Positions 49,498 to 58,470 of a DNA stretch of 64,000 bases are shown piece after piece (the stretch's first letter is position 1; the number at the start of each line of letters is the position of its first letter). The DNA is from Streptomyces sp. CB02400 (GTDB taxonomy: Bacteria; Actinomycetota; Actinomycetes; Streptomycetales; Streptomycetaceae), in contig NZ_LIWB01000006.1 in assembly GCF_001905725.1 (NCBI RefSeq), positions 248,001-312,000 of the forward strand, in the 5' to 3' direction. The translations under genes and the position numbers were made by a program. Below the pieces are notes generated by a model. It was given only the letters and a program-made list of their open reading frames with translations, was not told the origin of the DNA and ran no database searches.

Positions 49498-50078
49498 GAT
49501 CCTGCCTCCCGTGCACGGTGAGGTCACTGTGGGCGCGGACCCGCGGAATCCGCGTGCGGTGCGGCTCCGGCGACGCCCGCGGTCCTTCGAGCTTTCCACT
49601 CCCGTCACGGCGCGTCCATACGAACGACGCGATCCCGACGTCTGTCCCTGCTCACGACGGTGCGAACCGCGTCGCCGGCCAGGGCCCGCCCGGCGGTCGG
49701 GCCGGAGGAAACCGGCGGTGCCTCGTGGCCCGGATGCGCGGGGACGGCAGGGGTGCCCCCGCGCGAAGCCGGGAGCGGAGGAGCGCGCGGCCGCAAGGCG
49801 GGGGAGGGAACCGACGAGACGGGGATCCCTCCCGCGCAACGGAGATCTCCCCGCGCGGGTGTACGAGTGGCCATCGGCACCGGCCGGCGCCGACTCCAGC
49901 GAGTCCCGCTCCCGCGCGGGGTGTACGGGCGGTGCGCGGCAGAGTGAAAGGCATCGTGACCCCGCCCCCGCGTGGGTGTACGGGTGCCCCGCCGTCGCCC
50001 GCGCGTGTGCGTGGCTACGATTGGGCCCGCCGGGTGGCCAGCAAGGGCCACCCGGCCCCACCGACCGTCGGGAAGGCC
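49498..50078. other. divergent region EF-G2 / pgsA with CRISPR-like decayed repeats
   Basis: 581 bp with no sure gene. It contains three similar blocks ending in GGGTGTACGAG/GGG (49836-49985, see repeat entry). Upstream of pgsA there is no strong promoter, and the ATG at 50079 follows GGGAAGGCC. Confidence 0.5.
49836..49985. repeat. three degenerate CCGCGCGGGTGTACG blocks
   Basis: The core GTGTA recurs at 49859, 49921 and 49976 (62 and 55 bp apart), each preceded by a C-rich/G-rich hairpin (CCCGCGCGGG, CCCGCGCGGGG, CCCCCGCGTGGG). The similarity to type I-E CRISPR repeats is partial and the spacing is not constant. Confidence 0.45.
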
Positions 50079-50750
50079 ATGCTGAACAAGTACGCGCGTG
50101 CATTCTTCACGCGTGTCCTCACACCGTTCGCCGCGTTTCTCATCCGGCGGGGGGTCAGCCCCGACACGGTCACGCTCATCGGCACCGCGGGAGTGGTCGC
50201 GGGCGCGCTGGTCTTCTACCCCATGGGGGAGTTCTTCTGGGGCACGGTCGTGATCACGCTGTTCGTGTTCTCCGACCTCGTCGACGGCAACATGGCCCGC
50301 CAGCTGGGCCGCTCCAGCCGCTGGGGCGCCTTCCTGGACTCCACCCTGGACCGGGTCGCCGACGGAGCGATCTTCGGCGGCTTCGCCCTCTGGTACGCCG
50401 GGGGCGGCGACGACATCGCCCTGTGCGCGGTGTCGATCTTCTGCCTGGCCAGCGGCCAGGTGGTGTCGTACACCAAGGCGCGCGGCGAGTCGATCGGCCT
50501 GCCGGTCGCCGTCAACGGGCTGGTCGAGCGGGCCGAACGGCTGGTGGTCTCGCTGGTCGCGGCCGGTTTCGCGGGCCTGCACGCGTTCGGTGTGCCCGGC
50601 ATCCAGTACCTGCTGCCGGTCGCCCTGTGGATCGTCGCCGTCGGCAGCCTGGTCACGCTGATCCAGCGGGTGGTCACCGTGCGCCGTGAGTCCGCCGAGG
50701 TGGAGGCCGCGGAGCGGCAGGAGGCCCAGGGGAGCGAGGCCGCGAAGTGA
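50079..50750 (+). CDS. pgsA: phosphatidylinositol phosphate synthase (CDP-alcohol phosphatidyltransferase)
   Basis: Integral membrane enzyme that joins CDP-diacylglycerol and inositol 1-phosphate to make phosphatidylinositol phosphate. 223 residues, several helices. The CDP-alcohol signature D-x2-D-G-x2-A-R-x8-G-x3-D-x3-D is complete: Asp 66, Asp 69, Gly 70, Ala 73, Arg 74, Gly 83, Asp 87, Asp 91. The following acyltransferase and pimA genes overlap by 4 bp each, so this is the first gene of the phosphatidylinositol mannoside operon. The symbol follows mycobacterial usage. Confidence 0.92.
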   Translation: MLNKYARAFFTRVLTPFAAFLIRRGVSPDTVTLIGTAGVVAGALVFYPMGEFFWGTVVITLFVFSDLVDGNMARQLGRSSRWGAFLDSTLDRVADGAIFGGFALWYAGGGDDIALCAVSIFCLASGQVVSYTKARGESIGLPVAVNGLVERAERLVVSLVAAGFAGLHAFGVPGIQYLLPVALWIVAVGSLVTLIQRVVTVRRESAEVEAAERQEAQGSEAAK

Positions 50751-51688
50751 GCGCCCAGGAGCGGCTGGCCGACGCCCTGTACGGCGCCGGCTGGGGCACC
50801 GTCAAGAAACTCCCCGAGCCGGTCGCCGTGCGCCTCGGGAGGACCATCGCCGACCTCGCGTGGAAGCAGCGCGGCAAGGGCGTGCTCCGGCTGGAGAGCA
50901 ACTACGCGCGCGTCGTGCCGGACGCGGGCCCGGAGCGGCTGGCCGAACTCTCCCGCGCGGGGATGCGGTCGTATCTGCGTTACTGGATGGAGTCCTTCCG
51001 GCTGCCCGCCTGGAGCCCCGAGCGCGTCGCGTCCGGCCTCGACGTCAAGGACCTCCACCACCTGACCGACGGCATGGCGGCCGGCAAGGGCGTCGTCCTC
51101 GCGCTGCCGCACCTCGCCAACTGGGACCTCGCCGGCGCCTGGGTCACCACGAAGCTCGGCATACCGTTCACCACCGTCGCCGAGCGGCTGAAACCGGAGA
51201 CGCTGTACGACCGTTTCGTCGCCTACCGCGAGGGCCTCGGCATGGAGGTGCTGCCGCACAGCGGCGGCTCCGCCTTCGGCACCCTGGCCCGGCGGCTGCG
51301 CGACGGCGGACTGGTCTGCCTGGTCGCCGACCGCGACCTGTCCGCCTCCGGTGTCGAGGTCGGCTTCTTCGGCGAGACCGCCCGGATGCCGGCCGGCCCC
51401 GCCCTGCTCGCCCAGCAGACCGGGGCCCGGCTGCTGCCGGTGACCCTCTGGTACGACGACTCGCCGGTCATGAAGGGCCGGGTCCACCCGCCGGTCGAGG
51501 TCCCCGGGTCAGGCACGCGCCCCGAGAAGACGTCTGTCATGACACAGGCGCTGGCCGACGCCTTCGCCACGGGGATCGCCGACCATCCGGAGGACTGGCA
51601 CATGCTGCAGCGCTTGTGGCTGAAGGACCTCGACCCCGCGCGGGACCCCGCGACGGCCCCCGAGCAGGACCGGAAGGGAACCTCGTGA
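50747..51688 (+). CDS. phosphatidylinositol mannoside acyltransferase (PatA/LpxL-like)
   Basis: 313-residue membrane-associated acyltransferase of the HtrB/LpxL fold. The catalytic HX4D is HLANWD (His 122, Asp 127). The body has the family's LVADRDLSASGVEVGFFG and RMPAGPALLAQQTGARLLP. In mycobacteria the homologue (PatA) acylates PIM mannose. GTG 50747 overlaps the pgsA stop and its stop overlaps pimA, so the three products work on the same lipid. Confidence 0.9.
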   Translation: MSAQERLADALYGAGWGTVKKLPEPVAVRLGRTIADLAWKQRGKGVLRLESNYARVVPDAGPERLAELSRAGMRSYLRYWMESFRLPAWSPERVASGLDVKDLHHLTDGMAAGKGVVLALPHLANWDLAGAWVTTKLGIPFTTVAERLKPETLYDRFVAYREGLGMEVLPHSGGSAFGTLARRLRDGGLVCLVADRDLSASGVEVGFFGETARMPAGPALLAQQTGARLLPVTLWYDDSPVMKGRVHPPVEVPGSGTRPEKTSVMTQALADAFATGIADHPEDWHMLQRLWLKDLDPARDPATAPEQDRKGTS

Positions 51689-52848
51689 GGATCGGCATCG
51701 TCTGCCCGTACTCCTGGGACGTGCCGGGAGGCGTCCAGTTCCACATCCGTGACCTGGCCGAGTACTTCCTCCGGCTCGGTCACGAGGTGTCCGTCCTCGC
51801 CCCGGCCGACGACGACACCCCGCTGCCGCCGTACGTCGTCTCGGCGGGCCGCGCGGTGCCGGTGCCGTACAACGGGTCGGTGGCCCGGCTCAACTTCGGC
51901 TTCCTGTCCGCCGCGCGGGTACGGCGCTGGCTGCACGAGGGCGCCTTCGACGTCGTCCACATCCACGAGCCGACCTCGCCCTCGCTCGGCCTGCTGACCT
52001 GCTGGGCGGCCGAGGGGCCGATCGTCGCCACCTTCCACACCTCCAACCCGCGCTCCCGCGCGATGATCGCCGCGTACGCGATCCTCCAGGCCGCCCTGGA
52101 GAAGATCAGCGCGCGGATCGCGGTGAGCGAGTACGCCCGCCGCACCCTCGTCGAGCACCTGGGCGGCGACGCGGTGGTCATCCCCAACGGCGTCGACGTC
52201 GACTTCTTCGCCAAGGCCGAGCCCAAACCGGAGTGGCAGGGCGACACCATCGGCTTCATCGGCCGGATCGACGAGCCCCGCAAGGGCCTGCCGGTGCTGA
52301 TGAAGGCCCTGCCGAAGATCCTCGCCGCCCGGCCGGGGACGCGGTTGCTGGTCGCCGGGCGCGGCGACGAGGAGGAGGCGGTCGAGTCGCTGCCCCGGGA
52401 GCTGCGCCCGCGCGTGGAGTTCCTCGGCATGGTCAGCGACGAGGACAAGGCCCGCTTCCTGCGCAGCGTCGACCTGTACGTGGCGCCCAACACCGGCGGG
52501 GAGAGCTTCGGCATCATCCTGGTCGAGGCGATGTCGGCGGGTGCGCCGGTGCTCGCCTCCGACCTGGACGCGTTCGCACAGGTCCTCGACCAGGGAGCGG
52601 CGGGCGAACTGTTCGCCAACGAGGACGCGGACGCGCTCGCCGAGACGGCCGTACGGCTCCTGGGGGACCCGGAGCGCCGCGCGGAGCTCCGCGAACGCGG
52701 CAGCGCCCACGTCCGCCGCTTCGACTGGTCGACGGTCGGCGCGGACATCCTGTCGGTCTACGAGACGGTGACGGCGGGCGCGGCGGCGGTGGCGACGGAC
52801 GACCGCGCGACGGGCCTGAGGGCACGGTTCGGCCTGGCACGGGACTAG
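51685..52848 (+). CDS. pimA: phosphatidylinositol alpha-mannosyltransferase
   Basis: GT4 (GT-B) glycosyltransferase adding the first mannose from GDP-mannose to phosphatidylinositol, peripheral to the membrane. 387 residues. N-domain: CPYSWDVPGGVQFHIRDLA and VVHIHEPTSPSLGLL; C-domain: FIGRIDEPRKGLPVL and the donor motif GGESFGIILVEAMSAG with E-x7-E. GTG 51685 overlaps the acyltransferase stop. This order (pgsA, acyltransferase, pimA) is conserved with mycobacteria. It is followed by hairpins at 52930-52948 and 53003-53021. Confidence 0.94.
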   Translation: MRIGIVCPYSWDVPGGVQFHIRDLAEYFLRLGHEVSVLAPADDDTPLPPYVVSAGRAVPVPYNGSVARLNFGFLSAARVRRWLHEGAFDVVHIHEPTSPSLGLLTCWAAEGPIVATFHTSNPRSRAMIAAYAILQAALEKISARIAVSEYARRTLVEHLGGDAVVIPNGVDVDFFAKAEPKPEWQGDTIGFIGRIDEPRKGLPVLMKALPKILAARPGTRLLVAGRGDEEEAVESLPRELRPRVEFLGMVSDEDKARFLRSVDLYVAPNTGGESFGIILVEAMSAGAPVLASDLDAFAQVLDQGAAGELFANEDADALAETAVRLLGDPERRAELRERGSAHVRRFDWSTVGADILSVYETVTAGAAAVATDDRATGLRARFGLARD

Positions 52849-52929
52849 GGCCCGCCCGGACCGTTCCCGTCTGCCGTGCGACGCCTGGCACGTACTCCCG
52901 CGGAGCGGAGGGGGGACCCCAGCCGTGTG

Positions 52930-52948
52930 GTCCGCCCTCCGGGCGGAC
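52930..52948 (+). terminator. hairpin after pimA
   Basis: GTCCGCCC (52930-52937) pairs with GGGCGGAC (52941-52948), loop TCC. A second stem, CCGGGGGC/GCCCCCGG at 53003-53021, follows before the next gene. Confidence 0.6.
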
Positions 52949-53002
52949 GGCGGGGGGAGGGGCGGACAGGCCCTGGGACGAGGCGCCCAGGCCGAAGGGG
53001 GT

Positions 53003-53021
53003 CCGGGGGCGCAGCCCCCGG
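53003..53021. terminator. second hairpin in the pimA downstream gap
   Basis: CCGGGGGC (53003-53010) and GCCCCCGG (53014-53021), loop GCA; the Streptomyces-style GTCCGGGGGCGCAGCCCCCGG block appears commonly in intergenic DNA (from memory). It sits 28 bp before the GTG of the next gene. Confidence 0.5.
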
Positions 53022-53048
53022 AGAGCGCCCCCGGTAGCCTTGCCGCCC

Positions 53049-53591
53049 GTGACCGCAACCCTCATCTGGATCCTCGTCGCCCTCGTCGTCATCGGCCTCT
53101 ACCTGAGCTGGACGGCGGGACGCCTGGACCGGCTGCACGCCCGGATCGACGCCGCCCGGGCCGCGCTCGACGCCCAACTGCTGCGCCGTGCCTCCGTGGC
53201 GCAGGAACTGGCCACCTCGGGCGTGCTCGACCCCGCCGCGTCGATCGTGCTCTACGAGGCCGCGCACGCCGCGCGGCAGTCGGTCGAGGAGCAGCGCGAG
53301 GTCGCGGAGAGCGAGCTCAGCCAGGCGCTGCGCGCGGTGTTCGGCGACGCGCAGCAGGTGGACGCGGTCCGGGAGGCGCCAGGGGGAGAGGAGGCGGCCC
53401 TGGAGCTCGCCGAGGCGGTGCGCAGGGTGCCGATGGCCCGCCGCTTCCACAACGACGCCGTACGGGCGGCACGGGCGCTGCGCCGGCACCGCAAGGTGCG
53501 CTGGTTCCGGCTGGCCGGACACGCGCCCTTCCCGATGGCCTTCGAGATGGACGACGAGCCGCCGGCCGCCCTGGTCGAGCGGGCCGCGTAA
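53049..53591 (+). CDS. LemA-like membrane protein
   Basis: 180 residues: one N-terminal transmembrane helix (LIWILVALVVIGLYLSW) then a long helical body rich in Ala and Arg (GRLDRLHARIDAARAALDAQLLRRASVAQELA), which resembles the LemA fold of an anchored coiled-coil bundle; the C-terminus is Gly-poor and ends PMAFEMDDEPPAALVERAA. No enzyme motif. GTG 53049 is the start of the membrane helix. It lies between the PIM operon and pdxS. Confidence 0.75.
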   Translation: MTATLIWILVALVVIGLYLSWTAGRLDRLHARIDAARAALDAQLLRRASVAQELATSGVLDPAASIVLYEAAHAARQSVEEQREVAESELSQALRAVFGDAQQVDAVREAPGGEEAALELAEAVRRVPMARRFHNDAVRAARALRRHRKVRWFRLAGHAPFPMAFEMDDEPPAALVERAA

Positions 53592-53732
53592 CGGCGGGAT
53601 CCGGCCACCCGGCCGGGCCGCCGCCGACCGAAAAGGATCCACCGGCTTCCCATTGGCCCTTGCTGTGGCCTGGTCCGTTCACGTTTCCTCGGTGCTGCAG
53701 AAACCCCCTCCTTCCCCTCAGCGAGGTCATTC

Positions 53733-54644
53733 GTGTCCAGCACGCTCTCCGAAAACCAGGGTCCCGAGACCGGCACCGCCCGTGTGAAGCGCGGCATGGC
53801 CGAGCAGCTCAAGGGCGGCGTGATCATGGACGTCGTCACGCCGGAGCAGGCCAAGATCGCCGAGGACGCCGGCGCCGTCGCCGTCATGGCCCTGGAGCGG
53901 GTCCCCGCCGACATCCGCAAGGACGGCGGCGTGGCCCGGATGTCCGACCCGGACATGATCGAGGGCATCATCGGCGCGGTCTCCATCCCCGTGATGGCCA
54001 AGTCCCGCATCGGCCACTTCGTCGAGGCCCAGGTGCTGCAGTCCCTCGGCGTCGACTACATCGACGAGTCCGAGGTCCTCACCCCGGCCGACGAGGTCAA
54101 CCACAGCGACAAGTTCGCCTTCACCACCCCCTTCGTCTGCGGCGCCACCAACCTCGGTGAGGCCCTGCGCCGCATCGCCGAGGGCGCCGCCATGATCCGC
54201 TCCAAGGGCGAGGCCGGCACCGGCAACGTCGTCGAGGCCGTACGCCACCTGCGCCAGATCAAGAACGAGATCGCCCGCCTGCGCGGCTACGACAACAACG
54301 AGCTGTACGCCGCCGCCAAGGAGCTGCGCGCCCCGTACGAGCTGGTCAAGGAGGTCGCCGAGCTGGGCAAGCTCCCGGTGGTCCTCTTCTCCGCCGGTGG
54401 CGTCGCCACCCCGGCCGACGCCGCGCTGATGCGCCAGCTCGGCGCCGAGGGCGTCTTCGTCGGCTCCGGCATCTTCAAGTCCGGCGACCCGGCGAAGCGT
54501 GCCGCCGCCATCGTCAAGGCGACCACCTTCTACGACGACCCGAAGATCATCGCGGACGCGTCCCGCAACCTCGGCGAGGCCATGGTCGGCATCAACTGCG
54601 ACACCCTCCCCGAGACCGAGCGCTACGCCAACCGCGGCTGGTGA
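53733..54644 (+). CDS. pdxS: pyridoxal 5'-phosphate synthase lyase subunit
   Basis: Synthase subunit of the DXP-independent vitamin B6 pathway: builds PLP from ribose 5-phosphate, glyceraldehyde 3-phosphate and ammonia, as a dodecamer. 303 residues, the standard size. Motifs: GGVIMDVVTPEQAKIAEDAG, VMALERVPADIRKDGGVARM, VMAKSRIGHFVEAQ and GLFVGSGIFKSGDP-type region (here GVFVGSGIFKSGDP). GTG 53733 is followed by the expected start. Overlaps pdxT by 4 bp (GTGA). Confidence 0.97.
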   Translation: MSSTLSENQGPETGTARVKRGMAEQLKGGVIMDVVTPEQAKIAEDAGAVAVMALERVPADIRKDGGVARMSDPDMIEGIIGAVSIPVMAKSRIGHFVEAQVLQSLGVDYIDESEVLTPADEVNHSDKFAFTTPFVCGATNLGEALRRIAEGAAMIRSKGEAGTGNVVEAVRHLRQIKNEIARLRGYDNNELYAAAKELRAPYELVKEVAELGKLPVVLFSAGGVATPADAALMRQLGAEGVFVGSGIFKSGDPAKRAAAIVKATTFYDDPKIIADASRNLGEAMVGINCDTLPETERYANRGW

Positions 54645-55243
54645 CCGTGATCATCGGTGTCCTGGCCCTCCAGGGCGACGTACGGGAGCACCTCGTCGCC
54701 CTGGCCGCGGCCGACGCCGTGGCCAGGCCGGTCAGGCGTCCCGAGGAACTCGCCGAGGTCGACGGCCTGGTCGTCCCCGGCGGGGAGTCCACCACGATCT
54801 CCAAGCTGGCGGTCCTCTTCGGCCTGATGGAGCCTCTCCGCGCGCGTGTGCGCGAGGGCATGCCCGTCTACGGCACCTGCGCCGGCATGATCATGCTGGC
54901 CGACAAGATCCTCGACCCGCGCTCGGGCCAGGAGACCCTCGGCGGCATCGACATGATCGTGCGCCGCAACGCCTTCGGCCGGCAGAACGAGTCCTTCGAG
55001 GCCGCGGTCGACGTCAAGGGCGTCGAGGGCGATCCCGTGGAGGGCGTCTTCATCCGCGCCCCCTGGGTGGAGTCCGTCGGCGCCGGCGCCGAGGTGCTCG
55101 CCGAGCACGGCGGCCACATCGTCGCCGTCCGCCAGGGCAACGCGCTGGCCACGTCGTTCCACCCGGAACTGACCGGCGACCACCGCGTGCACGGCCTCTT
55201 CGTCGACATGGTGCGCGCGTGCCGGGCGGCCGAGTCCTTGTAG
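54641..55243 (+). CDS. pdxT: pyridoxal 5'-phosphate synthase glutaminase subunit
   Basis: Class I glutaminase that supplies ammonia to PdxS. 200 residues. Nucleophile elbow YGTCAGM with the catalytic Cys, oxyanion PGGEST, and the His/Glu pair in SFHPELTGD complete the triad. Start GTG 54641 overlaps the pdxS stop. The YebC gene follows after 48 bp. Confidence 0.96.
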   Translation: MTVIIGVLALQGDVREHLVALAAADAVARPVRRPEELAEVDGLVVPGGESTTISKLAVLFGLMEPLRARVREGMPVYGTCAGMIMLADKILDPRSGQETLGGIDMIVRRNAFGRQNESFEAAVDVKGVEGDPVEGVFIRAPWVESVGAGAEVLAEHGGHIVAVRQGNALATSFHPELTGDHRVHGLFVDMVRACRAAESL

Positions 55244-55291
55244 GATTCCTGCGTTCGTTGCAGAGATGGGTTACGCGAAGGAGACAGGCAG

Positions 55292-56044
55292 ATGTCCGGC
55301 CACTCTAAATGGGCCACGACGAAGCACAAGAAGGCCGTGATCGATGCCAAGCGCGGCAAGCTCTTCGCGAAGCTGATCAAGAACATCGAGGTCGCCGCGC
55401 GTATGGGCGGTGTCGATCTGGAGGGCAACCCCACCCTCTACGACGCCGTCCAGAAGGCCAAGAAGCAGTCGGTGCCGAACAAGAACATCGACTCCGCCAT
55501 CAAGCGCGGTGGCGGTCTCGAGGCCGGTGGCGCCGACTACGAGACGATCATGTACGAGGGCTACGGTCCGAACGGTGTCGCGGTGCTCATCGAGTGCCTC
55601 ACCGACAACCGCAACCGTGCCGCCTCGGACGTGCGTGTCGCGATGACCCGCAACGGCGGTTCCATGGCCGACCCGGGCTCGGTGTCCTACCTGTTCAACC
55701 GCAAGGGCGTGGTGATCGTCCCCAAGGGCGAGCTGACCGAGGACGACGTCCTCACCGCCGTCCTGGACGCGGGCGCCGAGGAGGTCAACGACCTCGGCGA
55801 GAACTTCGAGGTGCTCAGCGAGGCCACCGACCTGGTCGCCGTGCGCACCGCTCTGCAGGACGCCGGGATCGACTACGACTCCGCCGAGGCCAACTTCGTC
55901 CCGACCATGCAGGTCGAACTGGACGAGGAGGGCGCCAAGAAGATCTTCAAGCTCATCGACGCGCTGGAGGACAGCGACGACGTGCAGAACGTCTTCGCCA
56001 ACTTCGACGTGAGCGACGAGATCATGGAGAAGGTCGACGCGTAA
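55292..56044 (+). CDS. yebC: YebC/PmpR-family regulator
   Basis: 250-residue protein of the YebC/PmpR family, first described as DNA-binding regulators and recently implicated in translation of proline-rich stretches. N-terminal SGHSKWATTKHKKAVIDAKRG is nearly invariant in the family; internal KNKNIDSAIKRG-type and the acidic C-terminal region are present. Adjacent to ruvC, its usual neighbour. ATG 55292 follows AAGGAGACA. A terminator-like hairpin follows at 56061-56089. Confidence 0.95.
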   Translation: MSGHSKWATTKHKKAVIDAKRGKLFAKLIKNIEVAARMGGVDLEGNPTLYDAVQKAKKQSVPNKNIDSAIKRGGGLEAGGADYETIMYEGYGPNGVAVLIECLTDNRNRAASDVRVAMTRNGGSMADPGSVSYLFNRKGVVIVPKGELTEDDVLTAVLDAGAEEVNDLGENFEVLSEATDLVAVRTALQDAGIDYDSAEANFVPTMQVELDEEGAKKIFKLIDALEDSDDVQNVFANFDVSDEIMEKVDA

Positions 56045-56060
56045 CGCGTCCACTGCTCAG

Positions 56061-56089
56061 CGGGCCGGCGGGACACTTCCGTCGGCCCG
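56061..56089. terminator. hairpin between yebC and ruvC
   Basis: CGGGCCG (56061-56067) pairs with CGGCCCG (56083-56089) and inside, CGG with CCG around the loop. It lies 17 bp after the yebC stop. Confidence 0.65.
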
Positions 56090-56152
56090 TCGCTCTGTCA
56101 GTGGCACCCGATAGCCTGCACAAACAGGTGATCGAGGGAAAAGGGGTGGCAC

Positions 56153-56719
56153 GTGCGCGTACTGGGGGTGGACCCGGGGCTGACCCGGTGCGGCGTCGGT
56201 GTCGTGGAGGGCGTCGCCGGGCGGCCGCTCGCCATGCTCGGCGTGGGCGTCGTCCGCACGCCGGCCGACGCCGACCTCGGCCACCGCCTCGTCGCCGTCG
56301 AGCAGGGCCTCGAACAGTGGCTGGACGAGCACCGGCCCGAGGTCGTCGCCGTGGAGCGCGTCTTCAGCCAGCACAACGTGCGTACGGTGATGGGCACCGC
56401 CCAGGCCAGCGCCGTCGCCATCCTGTGCGCCTCCCGCCGCGGCATCCCCGTCGTCCTGCACACGCCCAGCGAGGTCAAGGCCGCCGTCACCGGCTCGGGC
56501 CGCGCCGACAAGGCCCAGGTCGGCGCCATGGTCACCCGCCTGCTGCGGCTGGACGCGCCGCCGAAGCCCGCCGACGCCGCCGACGCCCTCGCGCTCGCCA
56601 TCTGCCACATCTGGCGCGCCCCCGCGCAGAACCGGCTCCAGCGGGCCGCCGCCCTGCACGCCTCCAGAACCCCCCGCGCACCACAAGCCCCGCGCGCATC
56701 GAAAGGCCGTACGACATGA
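56153..56719 (+). CDS. ruvC: Holliday junction resolvase
   Basis: Endonuclease that cuts four-way junctions at the end of homologous recombination. 188 residues. The first catalytic Asp is in VLGVDPGLTRCG (Asp 7), then the AVERVFS Glu, and the C-terminal acidic PADAADALALAICH that holds the other two. GTG 56153 follows AGGGAAAAGGGG. First gene of the overlapping ruvCAB set. Confidence 0.96.
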   Translation: MRVLGVDPGLTRCGVGVVEGVAGRPLAMLGVGVVRTPADADLGHRLVAVEQGLEQWLDEHRPEVVAVERVFSQHNVRTVMGTAQASAVAILCASRRGIPVVLHTPSEVKAAVTGSGRADKAQVGAMVTRLLRLDAPPKPADAADALALAICHIWRAPAQNRLQRAAALHASRTPRAPQAPRASKGRTT

Positions 56720-57321
56720 TCGCCTTCGTCAGCGGCACGGTCGCCGCCCTCGCTCCCGACACCGCGGTGGTCGAGGTCGGCGGGGTCGGCATGGCCGTCC
56801 AGTGCACGCCGAACACGCTCTCCACGCTCCGCGTCGGACAGCCCGCGAAACTCGCCACCTCCCTCGTCGTCCGCGAGGACTCGCTGACCCTCTACGGCTT
56901 CGCCGACGACGACGAGCGCCAGGTCTTCGTGCTGCTCCAGACCGCCAGTGGCGTGGGCCCCCGGCTGGCCCAGGCGATGCTCGCCGTGCACACCCCCGAC
57001 GCCCTGCGCAGAGCCGTGGCCACCGGGGACGAGAAGGCGCTGACCGCCGTCCCCGGCATCGGCAAGAAGGGCGCCCAGAAGCTGCTCCTGGAGCTCAAGG
57101 ACCGCCTCGGCGAGCCGCTCGGCGCCCCCGCCGTCGGCGCACCGGTCACCAGCGGCTGGCGCGACCAGCTGCACGCCGCCCTGATCGGCCTCGGGTACGC
57201 GACCCGTGAGGCCGACGAGGCCGTGGCCGCCGTGGCACCCCAGGCGGAGGCCGCCGAGGGCACCCCGCAGGTGGGGCAGCTGCTGAAGGCGGCCCTGCAG
57301 ACGCTGAACCGCGCCCGATAG
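56716..57321 (+). CDS. ruvA: Holliday junction branch migration protein RuvA
   Basis: Tetrameric junction-binding protein. 201 residues with the OB domain (MIAFVSGTVAALAPDTAVVEVGGVG), the helix-hairpin-helix pair (VFVLLQTASGVGPRLAQAML and AVPGIGKKGAQKLLLELKDRLG) and the C-terminal RuvB-binding domain (ALIGLGYATREADEAVAAV). ATG 56716 overlaps the ruvC stop by 4 bp. Confidence 0.97.
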   Translation: MIAFVSGTVAALAPDTAVVEVGGVGMAVQCTPNTLSTLRVGQPAKLATSLVVREDSLTLYGFADDDERQVFVLLQTASGVGPRLAQAMLAVHTPDALRRAVATGDEKALTAVPGIGKKGAQKLLLELKDRLGEPLGAPAVGAPVTSGWRDQLHAALIGLGYATREADEAVAAVAPQAEAAEGTPQVGQLLKAALQTLNRAR

Positions 57322-57349
57322 CCCGTACGGAGAGCTGAGGCATACGCAC

Positions 57350-58423
57350 ATGAACTGGGACGACACCACCGACACCGACGCCACCGGCGAGCGGCTGGTG
57401 GGCTCTGTCGCCGACCGCGAGGACCAGGCCGTCGAGGCCGCCCTGCGCCCCAAGGACCTGGGCGAGTTCATCGGCCAGGAGAAGGTCCGCGAGCAGCTCG
57501 ACCTCGTGCTGCGCGCCGCCCGCGCTCGGGGCGCCACCGCCGACCACGTGCTGCTCTCCGGCGCCCCCGGCCTCGGCAAGACCACCCTCTCGATGATCAT
57601 CGCCGCCGAGATGGAAGCCCCCATCCGCATCACCTCGGGCCCCGCCATCCAGCACGCCGGCGACCTCGCGGCGATCCTCTCCTCCCTCCAGGAGGGCGAG
57701 GTGCTCTTCCTCGACGAGATCCACCGCATGTCCCGGCCCGCCGAGGAGATGCTCTACATGGCGATGGAGGACTTCCGCGTCGACGTGATCGTCGGCAAGG
57801 GCCCCGGCGCCACCGCCATCCCCCTCGAACTGCCCCCCTTCACCCTGGTCGGCGCCACCACCCGGGCCGGCCTGCTGCCGCCCCCGCTGCGTGACCGCTT
57901 CGGCTTCACCGCGCACATGGAGTTCTACGAGCCCGCCGAACTGGAGCGGGTCGTCCACCGCTCGGCGAGCCTCCTCGACGTGGAGATCGACCCGGCCGGC
58001 GCCGCGGAGATCGCCGGCCGCTCCCGCGGCACACCCCGTATCGCCAACCGCCTCCTGCGCCGCGTCCGGGACTACGCGCAGGTCAAGGCCGACGGGGTGA
58101 TCACCAAGGACATCGCCGCGGCGGCCCTCGCCGTCTACGAGGTCGACGCCCGGGGCCTCGACCGGCTGGACCGGGCCGTCCTCGAGGCCCTGCTGAAGCT
58201 GTTCGGCGGCGGCCCGGTCGGCCTGTCCACGCTCTCCGTCGCGGTCGGGGAGGAACGTGAGACCGTGGAGGAGGTGGCCGAACCCTTCCTCGTACGGGAG
58301 GGTCTGCTCGCCCGCACCCCCCGCGGGAGGGTCGCCACCCCGGCGGCATGGGCGCATCTCGGCCTCACGCCGCCCCGCTCACAGGGCCCCGGAAACGGAC
58401 AAGGGGACCTGTTCGGGGCGTGA
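57350..58423 (+). CDS. ruvB: Holliday junction branch migration ATPase RuvB
   Basis: Hexameric AAA+ motor that drives branch migration on RuvA. 357 residues: Walker A GAPGLGKTT, Walker B LFLDEIHR, sensor/arginine finger region LLPPPLRDRFGFTAHMEFY, and the winged-helix C-terminal domain. The N-terminus begins MNWDDTT, ATG 57350, with GAGAGCTGAGG upstream. 28 bp after ruvA. Confidence 0.97.
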   Translation: MNWDDTTDTDATGERLVGSVADREDQAVEAALRPKDLGEFIGQEKVREQLDLVLRAARARGATADHVLLSGAPGLGKTTLSMIIAAEMEAPIRITSGPAIQHAGDLAAILSSLQEGEVLFLDEIHRMSRPAEEMLYMAMEDFRVDVIVGKGPGATAIPLELPPFTLVGATTRAGLLPPPLRDRFGFTAHMEFYEPAELERVVHRSASLLDVEIDPAGAAEIAGRSRGTPRIANRLLRRVRDYAQVKADGVITKDIAAAALAVYEVDARGLDRLDRAVLEALLKLFGGGPVGLSTLSVAVGEERETVEEVAEPFLVREGLLARTPRGRVATPAAWAHLGLTPPRSQGPGNGQGDLFGA

Positions 58424-58470
58424 CGGCGAGGGCGATGGCCCAGGCTGGAACCCCGGTGCCATGCTGAGCG

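Noticed and set aside
49836..49985. A full CRISPR array near pgsA
   Set aside because: Spacing is uneven (62 and 55 bp) and the blocks are poorly conserved, so it is kept only as degenerate repeats.
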